NCBI RefSeq assembly: GCF_932276165.1
Contig: NC_063986.1
Span: 9,622,501-9,686,500 of the forward strand
Direction: 5' to 3'
DNA length: 64,000 nucleotides
Source of the DNA: Plutella xylostella
Taxonomy: Eukaryota; Arthropoda; Insecta; Lepidoptera; Plutellidae
Shown: positions 50,113-63,590 of the stretch, piece by piece
How positions within the stretch are numbered: the stretch's first letter is position 1
Layout of the letters: every line of letters starts with the position of its first letter
Translations under genes and position numbers: made by a program
The notes under the pieces: generated by a model
Told to the model about the DNA's origin: nothing
Databases searched by the model: none
What the model saw: the letters and a program-made list of their open reading frames with translations, nothing else

Positions 50113-51880
50113 GTGTTACTAAGCAAACTATTAAATACTTACTTATATGGTTATTGATCAAACAGAAACTATAGGTATCTACATTTTAAATAAATGAACA
50201 TATTCAATTCATGCCAATGATTACACTTTTTTTTACTTTGTATGCCCTATTTAGTCAAACTACTTACTATTCGCCATAAGCGGTAAATGGCGACTAAAAG
50301 ACTGCCTGTACACAATAGGACTCCAGTACAGGTTTCCTAGGAATGCTAGTCGTTCCTGACACCACGGTGCGCGAGTTCTATAACTTCTAGACCTTAGTCT
50401 AGTAATTACTTAATGCCTGAATACTAATTACTTACAAGCTATTAACGTCAGTAAACTTTATCGTTTGTTTAAGTAAAATAATTTCTATGAGAAGATAAGA
50501 ATTAAATAAATAATTTAAGTACTTTTACTTTACTATTTGTTCGGTATACTTACATTAATTTTAGATTAAAATACATGATTACAGGACACTGAGAGTTCGT
50601 TTAACGTAAATGGTACCACCTAATAACTAATGGTACACAACATTAAATTGTTGAAAATAAAATTTATCCTAGAAAGAATTTCAAACTCTATTATTTACAA
50701 GGTCTGCAATATGATAGGTAATCCATGTCAACTACATAAATAACTTCATACTTCCATGAAAATCATAAGAAAATCTTCCTATATCCCATTCCATTGCCAA
50801 AGGCATTCAATCTTTCTTATTTACTCATTTCGCAATCAAGCCATACAACTGAAACCCTAACAAAGTTTGTATGAGTTTCACTAAACCAGAAGGCACAACG
50901 TGTCATCTCATCCCATTGTCTCAGATGACAATACATGGTTTGCAGAGTCAGCTGTTGAGACAATGACCGAGGTCAAACACCTCGTTATCAACTAACAAGC
51001 TGGCCCCGATTCTCATATGAGCAAATCTGCCTAAGCATGGAGCATCCTGCTCAATGACAAGTTTAGCCAAACTCAGTGCTGCGTGTATTTTTTTGCTTTG
51101 GATTATCTTTATGTTCCCATTTGTGAAACTGGCAGTATTTATAAGTGACTGTAATTGTACGATTTACGTGTGAAATTTACATTCTTACTTAGTTGCTGTT
51201 GGATAGTTTGTATGTTGAAAGGTAAAGTAGGCTTGTTCCTGTTGGAAGTTTCGAGATGAATTAGTGTATTTTATTATTAGTTTCGAATTAGTCTCTTGGT
51301 TTACATAATTATTCCTTGCATTTCTTTACCTAGATAGAAAATGTTTCCCATTCTGACTTTATTACATTTTATAATACGATTATACTTCAGGCACCATACG
51401 TAATCAACTAGTAGGTAATCCCTAATCATTTAACTATGATACGGTTATTTCTTCTTACTGTGGACATTTTAATCTAGCTATCTAGCTTATAACCTAGTTA
51501 TTATCTAAAATGACAATGTTATCAGTAGGTATGTTTATCTAATTTATTTACAAATCTCACAAAGTACGTTCTACATGCACTAGAATCACATTCTAAAGAT
51601 GCTACAATAACAAGCAATGTCAGCATTCTACGGTAAACTATTAATTGCTACATTGTTTAAAAAGTGCACTGTGTTTTTTTCATAAAATCTCGATTATGTT
51701 AGAGCTATGGGAATGCTCAAATCGTCATACACATACCGTTCGCTCCATTGTCATATTAGAAAGAAACATAGGAAAGTGTATGGGAATCTGAACTCATTAG
51801 AATTAAATAGACGCATCAAGTGGAAGAACTTTTAAATCTTTTAAAGTACTTAGCAAACGAAATGAGTAAAAAATAAATTT
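50113..51880. other. Intergenic or intronic; nothing recognised
   Basis: AT-rich, no frame longer than about 60 residues, no clear inverted repeats. Confidence 0.5.
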
Positions 51881-51892
51881 CGATAGCTTGAT

Positions 51893-52126
51893 AGTGCCGG
51901 GCAATGAAAAAGTTCCACTCACAAAATTCCGAAAAGAAGCGACTAAAATTTTTTAAAAGATTTAATTTAAATTTGGAACAAAATATTACCGATGTTAGTT
52001 GGTATTATCCTGATGCTCTGTTAAATGTACTTCAATGTTGCAGAAGGCATCATTAAGCTAGCCTTTTCCGTTTCGGAGTAATTTAGTGCTTTTCTCAGTG
52101 GAACCTTTTCATTGCCTGTGAGTGTT
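51893..52126. mobile_element. Mariner-like MITE copy A
   Basis: Ends TGCCGGGCAATGAAAAAGTT CC and GGAACCTTTTCATTGCCTGTGAGTG; interior GAAGGCATCATTAAGCTAGC. Confidence 0.82.
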
Positions 52127-52496
52127 TTATTTCCGTAACAATATTTTCATACGATATGTCCGAAGTGAAAAAATAATATCGGTATTCTATAAGTTATTTT
52201 GTCGTCCTGACTACATTTACCGGAGCAGAACAAAGATCCTTCTGTCAGCAATTGCTATTTTTGTCATTAGCTCGTTGATTGACCGTTAACTCAATGATGA
52301 TGATTGCATCAGTGGCTGGTGAGGTAATCAGTGATTAGCGAGTTCTGTGCCGTTTGAGAATAATTAGATCAAGTGTCGAAGATGGAAGCCAGTTGATCGT
52401 CCCTGGAGGCCTAATGAGTCAATGTTTGTTAGCTACAAATGTGGCGAAACTGACTGGTATCAGCTATAAGTAGTATCATAGAATAACAAGTACTAC

Positions 52497-52734
52497 TACA
52501 CTCACGGGCAATGAAAAGGTTCCACTGAGAAAAGCACCAAATTACTTCTAAACGGAAAAGGCTAGCTTAATGACGTCTTCTGCAACAATGAAGTACATTT
52601 AACAGAGCATCAGGATATTACCAAATAAAATCGGTATTATTTTGATACAATTTTAAATTAAATCTTTGAAAAAAATTGGGGTTGTTTGCTGTCGCCATTT
52701 TGTGAGTGGAACTTTTTCATTGCCCGGCAGTGTA
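52497..52734. mobile_element. Mariner-like MITE copy B, inverted relative to A
   Basis: ACACTCACGGGCAATGAAAAGG to CTTTTTCATTGCCCGGCAGTG; interior matches copy A in reverse (GCTAGCTTAATGACGTCTTC). Confidence 0.82.
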
Positions 52735-53430
52735 GTACCTACTCGTTATTCTATGGTAAGTAGTATATAGGTTTCCTTGAGTGAACGATAAATTTTTGAT
52801 TCATATCATTAAGAATTATTTATCTAATTAATTTCATTGTCATTATGACCTTTGTTGGTGGCATCTTCTAGATTGGTGACTTTATTGATTGCGCTTACTA
52901 AATACATTATGTGCCAAGTATTACCTATTTTATTCCATATAGGTCCAGCCGTCAGACAAAATTATGATGTTATTATCGATGTTAATCATAGTTATACTCA
53001 TACAGACATATAAATTATATTAATTAGGTACTTATGTTTATCAATAAAACATAGTCTTCGGAGCAAATTAAATGCTTAAAATCCTTGACTCATATTTGTA
53101 AAATCCTGCTAGCATCCTACATTTAGACAACGAATTTCGGATTCAAATTCAATACAATTTGAATCCGAAATTTGTGTGTAATGTTCTAATGTTTCCTATA
53201 CTTATACGTTTTGACTTCGCTATAGGCCGCCGTTTAGCTTATCTACCGTTTTTGTGAATTGTTTTACCCTTTTTTAACCTGAGCGCTAATGAGAATAAAA
53301 ATGGCGGATTCAATAACAATATTTGGGCGAGGCACCCGGGAGTGCCAGGGGGAACACTCTAGGTATACCGAAGCTTCGGAGCGCTCTGCTAACCACGGCT
53401 GTATCTCATTGTCTTAATCCTAACTACCTA

Positions 53431-53633
53431 TCATAACTAATATTATAAATGCGAAAGTAACTGTGTCTGTCTGTCTGTTACTCTTTCACACCAAAACTAG
53501 TGAACGGATTTGAATGAAATCTGGTATACATATGGTCTAGACACTGAGAAAGAACATAGGCTACTTTTTAACCCGAAATTCCCACGGAAAAACTTTTAAG
53601 GCGAAGCGAAGCGCGCGGGAACAGCTCTGCTAG
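53431..53633 (+). mobile_element. Lep1-like Helitron copy 5
   Basis: CATAACTAATATTATAAATG to GGGAACAGCTCTGCTAG; a 4-bp insertion lies in the 3' end. Confidence 0.82.
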
Positions 53634-55029
53634 TTATTAATAATTCTTGTTTTTTCGTTCGTCGATTTGGAGAGTGACCCCGTCGGGCCTGGAGGCACCC
53701 TGGCTCTGACAATGAGACGAATTAATGGACTATGAAGAGGACAATGGCGTCTTGGGCGCTCCATGCGTGTTGCTACTAACTACTGAGTATCATCGTGATT
53801 TAGCACTTTAATTTGGGACTGTTGATACATAAATTGCAATTTAGGACAACAATAACTCCTTTGGGGTGGTCGGGGGTAGGATATTGTTAAGTATTGACTT
53901 TTTTAATTGACTACCTGCCCCTAATTTACAAAAGGTTACTATTAATGCTATTGCTAATAAAAAGTTTGTTTATTTCTCCATCAAAATAGCTTTCAATGTC
54001 CTAAAAACATTTTGCCTTCCTTGATCTTTCCAAGTGTTCATTTTCACGGTAGCACGTTTCTGCTGTACCGGTTACCGGTTCTCCTTTAACTGAAGTATGA
54101 AACGGCGCTGTGATTGGATGAGTAACATTTACGAAATGTGAAACTGGGTGCTTTAACATGTCTTTACCCTAATAAAATTAATAGAACATATTAAACAACA
54201 GTGTGACTAGTCACGACCACATCGGGGGCATCTCTCTGTGATTGATAAATGGCCGGATGAACGCACACCGGCCCACGACAGGAATTATGTACCAGCAGGG
54301 ACATACCATGTGGTCCGATTTTAAAACAACATTTATTTATCCCGTGCGCGTGTGTTTTTAACCATTGCCGTAAAAAGTGGGGTGTTATTTAAAGTTTAAC
54401 GTGTCTGTGTGTTGGTTCGTAACGTGGTAACGCAGCTCCCAAGCGGCTGAACCGATTTTCGTGTAGTTTTTTCGAATCATAGGATAATGTTAATGTTACA
54501 CCGAGTGGTTCTTAGCCGTGTTTAAGCAAAATCGGCTTAAACGTTCAAAAGTTGTAAGACGTTTAGTCTTGAATGAAACGGGGGTTTTTAACGTTGGTTA
54601 GATTATTAATGAACAGAGGCTTCACGCAGTTCTAATATTTAACTATTATTAGAATCAGCTGATTCCCTGATAGTACCTACCTAGGTTAGGCCGATGTTTT
54701 ATCTACTTTACGAGGAATTAGGCTGGCTGTTAGGAATTGGGTTGGAAGGATATGATACGCCTTCGTGTCGTGGTGCTAAGCGGGAAAGATAAGTATTGTT
54801 TGCCATAGGTAATAAGTATTTGGTTATATCTATGGGCAAACATCCGTACTTAGGATTTTATTAAAATAAGGTTTTCTATTTTTTATAACTTGTAAGCTTA
54901 TCGTCGTCAATGCCAATGTAAAGGCATGTTTTGATGAGACTGCGATTATTTATTTATAACGTAGCTCTAAATCTGAAACATCGAAATAGTCAGTGAATGA
55001 AGCTTTTCTTCTCCCAATCAAATCCAAAG

Positions 55030-55140
55030 TCTTCACGACCCATTACGTCCCCACTGCTGGGGCACGGGTCTCCTTCCAATGAAGGAAGGGTTTAGGCCTA
55101 GTCCACCACGCTGGCCAAGTGCGGGTTGGTGGACAGGAAA
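55030..55140 (-). mobile_element. LINE 3' tail (family a), minus strand
   Basis: CGTCCCCACTGCTGGGGCAC GGGTCTCCTTCCAATGAAGG and the inverse of the tail at 49,985. Confidence 0.7.
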
Positions 55141-55448
55141 TCCAAAGTACCTACAATTAATTTCCATTTGATTTTTGTTTGTAAAAATCCGTAGGCATAC
55201 CTAAATAACGCCCACTGGTAGTATTTGCGACAATTTCATTGATAATTGTCATGGATTAGTGTAATTTAGCCTCCATTGCGTGTGACCCGGCAGTCGGCGG
55301 CTCCAACTGCGCTGTCGTAAAACTAAATTAGTAAAGAAACAAAGACAAAAATGGTTTATGGCGACTAATTTCGTACTAATTTGGGGCTAAACATACGAAG
55401 GAGTTCAATTTACTACTTAGGTGTACTTACCTTACATCCTAGGTTTTT

Positions 55449-55642
55449 GCGAGCAATGTTCCAGTGACAATAGCACCAAATTGTTATTGTTATCCTAAAC
55501 GGTAAAGGCTAGCTAAATTATGCGGTATTAATGCAATATTGAAGCACATTCAACAGCGCATCAGAATAATTTAATTACACTAACTAAAAACATAAAACAG
55601 CATTTTGGTATGGGGGAACTTTTTCATTGCTCGTGAGTGTGA
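55449..55642. mobile_element. Mariner-like MITE copy C (diverged)
   Basis: GCGAGCAATGTTCC to GGAACTTTTTCATTGCTCGTGAG; shares AAACGGTAAAGGCTAGCTAA and CAGCGCATCAGAATAA with copies A and B. Confidence 0.75.
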
Positions 55643-55697
55643 GTACTCTGGCATATAGATGGCAATAATTGCCTGGGTATAGTTTCAGTAGTGTTAA

Positions 55698-57210
55698 AGG
55701 GTGATTCTTCTGGTGGCGCAGGTATCTACTCAATGAGAACTAGGTTGGAGATCCGTTTTACAAGAAATATATTGACTTTATCAAAGTTTCAAATCAAGAA
55801 ATATTTGGTTATGTTGATCGAATGGCTTGCAGTCTCAGAATGGCGGCGCGTAGTCTGCGTCTGCGCCTGCGAGGGTGCGGGGCGCGGGGGGGCGCCGTCA
55901 CTCGTCTAGTGATGGGGCGCACACGTAGTGTTGTGCTTCAACACTTCAGGGACCGTATTTTCGACGGCGTTGAGGATATCTCTGTAACCAATTAAGATAA
56001 TGACACGTAATTTTTTTTCAATACAGTCTTGCTCTATCTCTATTTGTAACCAATCTATTTTTTCAGTAAATTCTATTTCAGTACTGAAAAAAATGATTTA
56101 AAGAGTGTTATTCTGATTCATATAGGGCCTCCGTTTGCCAGCTTGAGGAACAAAATGTTCAATATCACATTTCCCTTTTAATTTATTAACATAAATTAAA
56201 ATTTTATCAAAGGGCAATGAGTTTTCCTTTCACAAAAAAATTTTTAGTACTTATAAATACGTAAGTTTTTTTATGAATCAATAATTAAGGAGTGTCCGGC
56301 ATGTAGTACTGATTCATATGTCGTAACATGTTGATGACCATACTTGGTCTTGTAGTGGCAATGGGAGTCTGGCTATCCGCTCGCTGGAAGCCAGCTCTCC
56401 AACGGACCAGCCAGTAGATGGAGGTGGTCCTAGTATGCCTATATCCAGGTGAAAAGAAGGTCTAAATCTGATTCATATGGTCTTGGTTCAGGTACCCTTC
56501 TGATCAATATGTCTCCTGTAAAAAATATATTTTCTGAGTATGATTCTTCAATATGAGTTTCATGCAATGCTCTTGGGTTACAGATTTATGAAAAAAATAT
56601 ACAACACTGTAGTGTGTATGTAATATAAACTACCTAAGGTTTTATGCAAAATCCTGATTCATATGTATATGGTTCATACGGTAAAAAACCTCATCCTATA
56701 CAGGATGTTCAAAAAGTTTACGTCATGCCTTGGGGGGCTGATAGTACAGCTTAGGAGTGACCAGAATATCGCTATATGGCCTTAGTAAAATGTCGATAGT
56801 TTTTGAGATATTGACACTTTTATAAATTTTCTGGAAATTGTCGACCCAGACCAGTTTTTTGCATGTCACTGGTACAAAATTCAATATTTTTAATTTGAAT
56901 TTTATTTTACGTAACCTTCTATAGTTCTTCCTTGATGATGATGACAGTACAAGAAAATAACGAATAATGCTGTATGTTTAACAAAAAGAAGGTTTTCCAT
57001 GGTGTCCTTTTTTCTATTTCTGATTCATATGGCAACAAAAAATTGTAACGTCAATAACTCAAACACTACTTGATAAAAACGAGTGCCTTTTCCATATATA
57101 TGTTATTTGCTATATCTATTTTCATATAAACATACGTTACAGAGCTAAAAATAAATTAAAAAAATGGCCATATAAATCAGACGAAGAATGTAATTTCGAA
57201 GAATCACCCT
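55698..57210. mobile_element. 1.5-kb inverted-repeat element with spaced TGATTCATATG motifs
   Basis: 13-bp inverted ends AGGGTGATTCTTC and GAAGAATCACCCT. TGATTCATAT(G) recurs at 56114, 56310, 56469, 56655 and 57021. No transposase frame was recognised. Confidence 0.72.
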
Positions 57211-57500
57211 AAAACCGTACACAAGTAAGAAACATGCTTACATGCAGTTGTACCTTTGTTTACGTTAGCTGTTTCCTATTGTCGTGGGAATGCCAACCTA
57301 TTACAACTCCAATAGCAGTTAAACTACTAGTGTTAGAACTGTTAAACTCATTTAGGTAGGTACAGTCAGCAAAACAGCTATGTATGCCACCGCAACGTAA
57401 AAACTTGAATTTCATGATCCACAAAGTCCTTTATATGTGAAATTAAAAGATTGTTTGTATACCTAAATATGTATCGATGAAATGTTATTTGATTTATCTA

Positions 57501-57640
57501 AGGGCCACTTGCAGAAACATATTAAATCTAGATTTAGTGTCATTTCTCGATTTAAGAAACGTCAGTCCATATAAAATTTGACACAATAAATCGAGATTTA
57601 ACACTAAATCTAGATTTAATATGTTTCTGCAAGTGGCCCT
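57501..57640. mobile_element. 140-bp foldback MITE with near-perfect arms
   Basis: AGGGCCACTTGCAGAAACAT ATTAAATCTAGATTTAGTGT is almost exactly inverted at the right end (AAATCTAGATTTAATATGTT TCTGCAAGTGGCCCT). Confidence 0.9.
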
Positions 57641-58551
57641 AAATCACCCATCCATCACTTAGGACCAAAGATAAACGTCCCTCCAGCTATAATCCTCAAA
57701 AAAAAAGTTTGCGTTAGGATGGCATACATATGTCTTTCGCTGACTGTACCTACATGAAGTTGCCCTTCTTCCTACGTGTTGGCTGCGTGCGCGCGCATAT
57801 AAATTGAAGCTTAGATATTATGACAACGGACCGAGTGAAACTGGGGGCCACTGTCCCCTTGTCCAAATCATTAATTAAACATATTTATTACCAAATTAAT
57901 TAAGGAATAAAAAAAATACTTATGTCGCTGTTCAATACAAACATTCAAACGCCACAGCATTAGAAAATTATTTCCGAAATCTGTCGTATTTCATGGTTTT
58001 TAGTAGGCATAATTATAATTGAACTCATACATAATATATGTCCATTTGTCCATAGTCCATACAGTCATGTAAACTCTAAAGATCTTTTAAAGATTACTAG
58101 TACCTACTTATAGACTATTATAGAGCAACGAAAGTAAATAACAATCATGTTAAAATTGATTTTGTCTGTAAACCAATAAACAACTACCTACCTATAGTAA
58201 AAATAAATAATTTTCTAGGTAGAGAAGCTAGTCTTGATCTATGGTAATTATACTTTTCAGTGGGTATAGGCATAGTACGACGTATGACGTACAGTAATGT
58301 ATTGTACAACCTATGAGCCTAACGAGTCCGCGTTGTTCTATGGTTAGCATTACAAAATTACTTGCATATTTATTATGTTACATAATTTATGTATGTACAG
58401 TAAATGTAGCATGTACGTATAAACAGTATGAAATCATGTTGACGGTGATCTTGATGACAGGCAAGACGGTCGCTGTTCATGACATGACACAAAACTCCAA
58501 AAATCAACCATGAGCTTGTTTTAAATTTTACCGTGACCATATAAAGGTAAG

Positions 58552-58708
58552 CGTCCTGCTATCGGTTTCGTACGTATCGGAAAAAACGGATTTTCATAAA
58601 TATGTATGTAGAAAGAGTAGAAACGGTGGTGTAGGCAATGCCGATGAAGTGGATGCACTTGTGGGAATTTCTTACGTTGCGTACGATACAGAAAGGTGCA
58701 CGCTTACG
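58552..58708. mobile_element. Probable foldback element
   Basis: GTAAGCGTCCTGCTATCGGTTTC GTACG and CGTACGATACAGAAAGGTGCACGCTTAC are imperfectly inverted. Confidence 0.5.
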
Positions 58709-58977
58709 TTAATTTTACGTCGGTACGTACAACGTACGCAGTACGCACATTAAAAATACAGCTATACTATATATATAGTAGATCTCTCAACATGTTTTTT
58801 TTTTTCTTCAAAGATGAGTAACAACTGGAACTGATACTGAGGTGATAAGTGTATTAAAATAGAGTAGGCGTAAATCAACAATGCATTCTCATAGTTAAGA
58901 TTAGACAATGATGTCACCTTAGTAGGTATTTCATAAAATCTTAGTGAGTTTGATTAGGTGGTTGGTAATCTATCTTC

Positions 58978-59090
58978 ATTACCAACCCGCACTGGGCCAG
59001 CGTGGTCGACTAGGCCTAACTAAACCCTTCCTTCATTGGAAGGAGACCCGTGCCCCAGCAGTGGGGACGTAATAGGTCGTGATGATGAAT
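58978..59090 (+). mobile_element. LINE 3' tail (family a)
   Basis: CACTGGGCCAGCGTGGTCGA...CCCAGCAGTGGGGACGTAATAGGTCGTGATGATGA. Confidence 0.7.
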
Positions 59091-59149
59091 CTATCTTGCT
59101 ATTGCTAGTCGTAATAATTCGTACCAATTATGGTATAAAAATGGTATGT

Positions 59150-59208
59150 ACAAAGAGACTTACGGGAGAACTTCTTTAGGCGTAGCGAAGCTCGCAGGAA
59201 AAAACTAG
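59150..59208 (+). mobile_element. Lep1-like Helitron 3' fragment
   Basis: CTTTAGGCGTAGCGAAGCTCGC AGGAAAAAACTAG; only the end of the family is present. Confidence 0.6.
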
Positions 59209-59209
59209 T

Positions 59210-61260
59210 AGGTATTTCATAAATAATAATGTACAAACCAATTAAGTATAACGTGACGGTAGGTATTTGTATGGTTATGATTCGGTCATTGTATTCTTTA
59301 CCTAATAGGCATAAATAATTTTAATACTTTTAATAACAAAATCATCATAATTAATTATAAGCATAAAATAAATAAAAACTTTATACCCATAATAACTAAG
59401 CCACGATTGTGAGGCAGATAGGTACTCACTCACTGAAACAATTTTATTCCAGCAACAAAAAATAAGCTCTATTTCAGATAAACTTTTCGGATTCATATGT
59501 CAGTAAACAGCTACTGAAACATTTTTAGATATTTAGTGCCTATTGGGCCGCATGTTAAAGTGAGGAGGGGTATGGAAATAAAAATCTATAATTATAGGAT
59601 GATACCTCTACTGATGAAAGTACGACAGAAACGAACTGTAGCACCCTGCATCTTATTCAATTCATGTGACAATAAATAAAATGCTTGTTTACTAAAATTC
59701 TTATAGCGAGTTGGTGACAAATGCTGTACTTGTCTAGGATATGTCGGTGAGTTGAAAGGATTTAAGAGATTGTCAGTCAGATTAGATTAGATACAGTACA
59801 AGTACCTATAACTTCAAGTTATTTTCAAATATGTTTTCAGGAAATAGAAAATCTTCCCCTGATAGGTACCTCCGTACAAAGTATTTTTTGCTAAAAAAAA
59901 TAATCACATCTCGGTGAAATTGTTTGTGAAATCGTTAAATGTAGGAACGCCCCTAAGGGTAAATGAAACTTGCCCTTTTGTCCCACGAGTATACATTCCA
60001 ACGGGGTGGAACACAATGCCGGTACTGTAATCTAGCCAAATCATTTCAGCGGTTGTATAAAAATCATTTCAGCGCCACCAAGCAGCTAAGTGCGGAACTT
60101 ATGTCTCTGCTAACGTAAACGTTCATCACGTAAACGCCCATGGGCACACCGTAGTAGCTACGTTGCAGAGTAGAATCACCTTTATCGTTGGGTAGATGGC
60201 GCTTTCTCGACATTTCCATGGAAATACAGTTTTTATAAATACAGATGGCGTTACCAGTCATCATAGACAATATAACTCTTCAGCGGTATTTACATGAAAA
60301 GTACTCGATTTCGAAAAATGATCGATGCTCTATTTTAGTAGGAGCGTGCTATAGTTAACCGATAAGTACATGAATTTTATTTATATGAAAATATTGAAAA
60401 TTCAACCCCATGAAATTACAGTCATGACTAACGATGACGATTAGATATATTTAGTTTAGCCGTGCTAGACTTGTTACTGCAGATTAATAATATGTCTAGT
60501 TATAAAATATCCAGTATCTATCGTTTAGCTAAAATTCAGACAGATAACATAAAATGGCTATCGGCAAAGGACTCCTGAAGGTTTCAGGCTGGTAGCCGTT
60601 AGATTGGTGTCGTTATGGTACAAGCAAAGTGCCGTAAAACAAAGGACTGACGCGTCCCAAGATAGTTTTACCTGGTCTACAGTAGTTCTCAACCTAGGGC
60701 TATAAAATACATTTTCAATTCAAATAAAATAACTTGGGAACTAAATCATACCTAGTCTCTTCTCAATTGCATATTAGTCACGTGTCTCTTTAGTATGGAG
60801 AGTTAATTTTTTTCATGAATTATCCTAGTCGTAGAACAAAGACTTGACCAAAATTAGCCCGCGCCCTAAGTCGTCATTTGTGTTTATTCATGTTTGCAAC
60901 ACCCTGCATATTTTTCTTTCCGTTTCCGGAAAAAGTTAGCAGAAAAATGTTTGAAACTCGTCGGCTACAAAGCCGATACACAATATTTCAGGCTAACCAA
61001 AAGGCTGTCGATGCGACACGCACACACGCAAGCACGCACATCACGCGATGCTGTTTCCTGGTTTAACTCTCATTTGTAACTCGTAACTTTCAAGGACGAC
61101 CTCAAACTTTGAGCCACCAGGACAACTGAATATTATCAAAATATGTCTTTGAGTATTATCATAATCGCGGTGTGAGATTTTGTCAGTGAAACACAACAAA
61201 ATAATACACTCTCAGAGAATGAGAGCATGCGTTTTACATTTATACCCTGATAATTTATCA
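59210..61260. other. Intergenic or intronic; nothing recognised
   Basis: AT-rich, short frames only; no clear repeats beyond simple sequence. Confidence 0.45.
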
Positions 61261-61264
61261 TCTT

Positions 61265-62610
61265 GTCATATTTATCAAAGTCAAAGTCAAATATTTTAAT
61301 TCATCGTAAAAATATAAAATTTTCTGATGTAAATTTTTATAAATTACTCTCCGTTCGGATAAGGGGGGGGCTCTTTCTGTCTAAGGAGAAGAACGGAGGC
61401 AAGAAACTCCTGAGCCATCTTTTCAAAAAAAGACTTAACCTTTAACTGCCGACCTATACGTCTCACAGACGTCCGCGTTTTTATTTTGCCAATATTTTTT
61501 CACCTGAAGCGTTACCAAGGTCCCGCGGCTCAGTACCCTTCTCCTCCCGCTTGTTCTACTTGCTATAGGCGTCCCGCTTACGGCGCGTGCACAGGTGCTC
61601 TATGCGGAGCTCGTGACGTCTCACAGACGTAAGTACGGTGTTTATGTTCCAAACTTGATACGTCTCTTGGTCGTCACCACGTTGTAAATGCATGTACTAC
61701 CTTAGTGTCTTGAGGTCGTCACATCGTAATTAACATATGTTTTTTTCCTACGGAATGTCTGAAAGTGGTAGTTCAGGGTCAAAAAAGAGGACACTACCCA
61801 GTGATTATAAAAATCAAGCAATTGATAATCATAGGGAACTGAGAGAAAGGAGACAGGACGTGCGAGGCGATGAAATATCAGACCACCACGTTCTCGTGGT
61901 GGTCCATTGAACGAGTTATTGGCCCTACAGATATGCCCTCACCGCCTCCTGCCCGAGCATATGGTCAAGAATAGCTGGGTATTCGGAAGACCTGTGCAAT
62001 TTGTCCAAGTCGACTAAAAAGACGCACAAAAAATTCATGTTGTCTCTGCATGAAACCCATGTTGCCTACAAATATGCAATAGCTGCAAGCCATAAATATG
62101 CTGACTTGATTGTGTGTCAGTTTTTTTTTTCGTTAAGTTTTTGTGCTGTTTCCTTTTTATTTTACTTTATTAGTTATAAAAGAGTAAAATTATTTAAAAA
62201 AATCTACTGATATGTGTATAAATAAAAATATATATATGTCTAATAAAAGTTCCTAAAAATGTTCAAATAAAACTTGGGGTCTCATCAATACAGGCTGATT
62301 TATTGTTAAATTAACTAATTGTTTTATTAATTATCTATATATTATAAGCCATTTAACTATAGTATTTTTATGGGTTGTTATAAATTAAATAAAACGAATA
62401 CTTTATTTTAAAATGATTTTTTAAATATCTACGTCTCTCAGACGTAACCTCGTTGTTAGTGGCGCGTTTAGACCACGTCGGCAGTTAAAGGTTAAAACTA
62501 GTTGGTATACAATACTTATAAGCTTAAATTATATATAAAGTTGCAATTTGTAATTCGTATGATTCTTTGTTGGTGTGCAAATAAAGAGTATTCTATCTAT
62601 CTATCTATTA
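61265..62610 (+). mobile_element. LINE 3' end split by a piggyBac insertion
   Basis: Left part: AAAGTCAAAGTCAAATATTT...GGCAAGAAACTCCTGAGCCATC. Right part: ACTAGTTGGTATACAATACTT...GGTGTGCAAATAAAGAGTATTC and a (TATC)n tail at 62,590-62,610. The parts read as one retroelement end interrupted at TTAA. Confidence 0.65.
61439..62491 (+). mobile_element. Internally deleted piggyBac-family transposon
   Basis: Perfect 15-bp terminal repeats CCTTTAACTGCCGAC/GTCGGCAGTTAAAGG flanked by TTAA on both sides (61435-61438 and 62492-62495), the piggyBac signature. Subterminal palindromes ACGTCTCACAGACGT (61458) and ACGTCTCTCAGACGT (near the right end). Inside, a transposase-like start (MSESGSSGSKKRTLPSDYKN at about 61757) and a C-terminal Cys-rich piece (RKTCAICPSRLKRRTKN, CCLCMKPM, about 61990-62075) remain, with the catalytic core deleted. 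Confidence 0.92.
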
Positions 62611-63430
62611 TACGAGTAATAATATGAGCAGAGTTAACTACTTATCACAGCCATGCATTAAAGTCCTCTAAGTAATCATCAATTTTATAATAAGCTTTTT
62701 TACAGAGTTTCTCTTTAATCTGACACTTAATTTTTACAGTCTACAAAAAACATGATTACCACCCTTTGGCTATTACCTGCCATGTATTTTGAATTTCTTA
62801 CTTTATAGAATTTGTACTTATTGTAGTCATGTGGGATGCAAATAGAGTTGTACCTACATTATAGTATTGACTGTTGTTCATATTGGTGGCAATGATAAAT
62901 TTCCTCCCTTCAGTGTAAATAAATGCGGTATCCTCAAGGTTCATTTTCGCGCAGTCGGTGCAGTGCATAGATGCACGCAGTTTGTTTTTTTCGTGTTTTT
63001 ATGTTTCCTATCCAGTGCTTCTTTCTGGCATTTAGCCAGGGGAGCCCAAATAGCTTAGGTAATTGCTGTAATTTGTGATTAAGGTACTTAGGTAGATATT
63101 TTCTTCAAGTGCCTACCTTGTCTGCCCAAGATACTTTTGTCCATCCATTTCAAAACAAAACGTTAATCATAGGTATAGCTAAACAGACAGAAAAACGCGA
63201 CAAACTTATAACAGCTATAGTTTTCATATGCGAAAAGCTGTGTTGTATTAATTAAGCTATATGATAGACATCTTAAGCATCGTTTCTAAGTCATAAACGT
63301 AAATCAAGGCAAAGTAGTTTTCGCTGACTAAATACCTATTTGACCTGCCGGGAGCTAAATAATAAATTAAGTTGTCTGGAACAGAGTTAGGTCTCGTAAG
63401 ATATGAGCTAAATTAATTAAATTAATGTCC

Positions 63431-63590
63431 TACTAATATTATAATGCCGGCTTTATGAATATGAATGTTTGTTGCTCTTTCACGGGAAAACGTATCTTAT
63501 ATGTAGGAATCTGATACCCTTGGATTGACGTAACACAAATGCAACTTTTTATCATGGAATTCCCACGGGAAATATCTTCATTCCCGCTGC
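63431..63590 (+). mobile_element. Degenerate Helitron-like fragment
   Basis: TCCTACTAATATTATAATGC...GTTGCTCTTTCACGGGAAAAC...CATGGAATTCCCACGGGAA resembles the Lep1-like family, strongly diverged. Confidence 0.5.
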
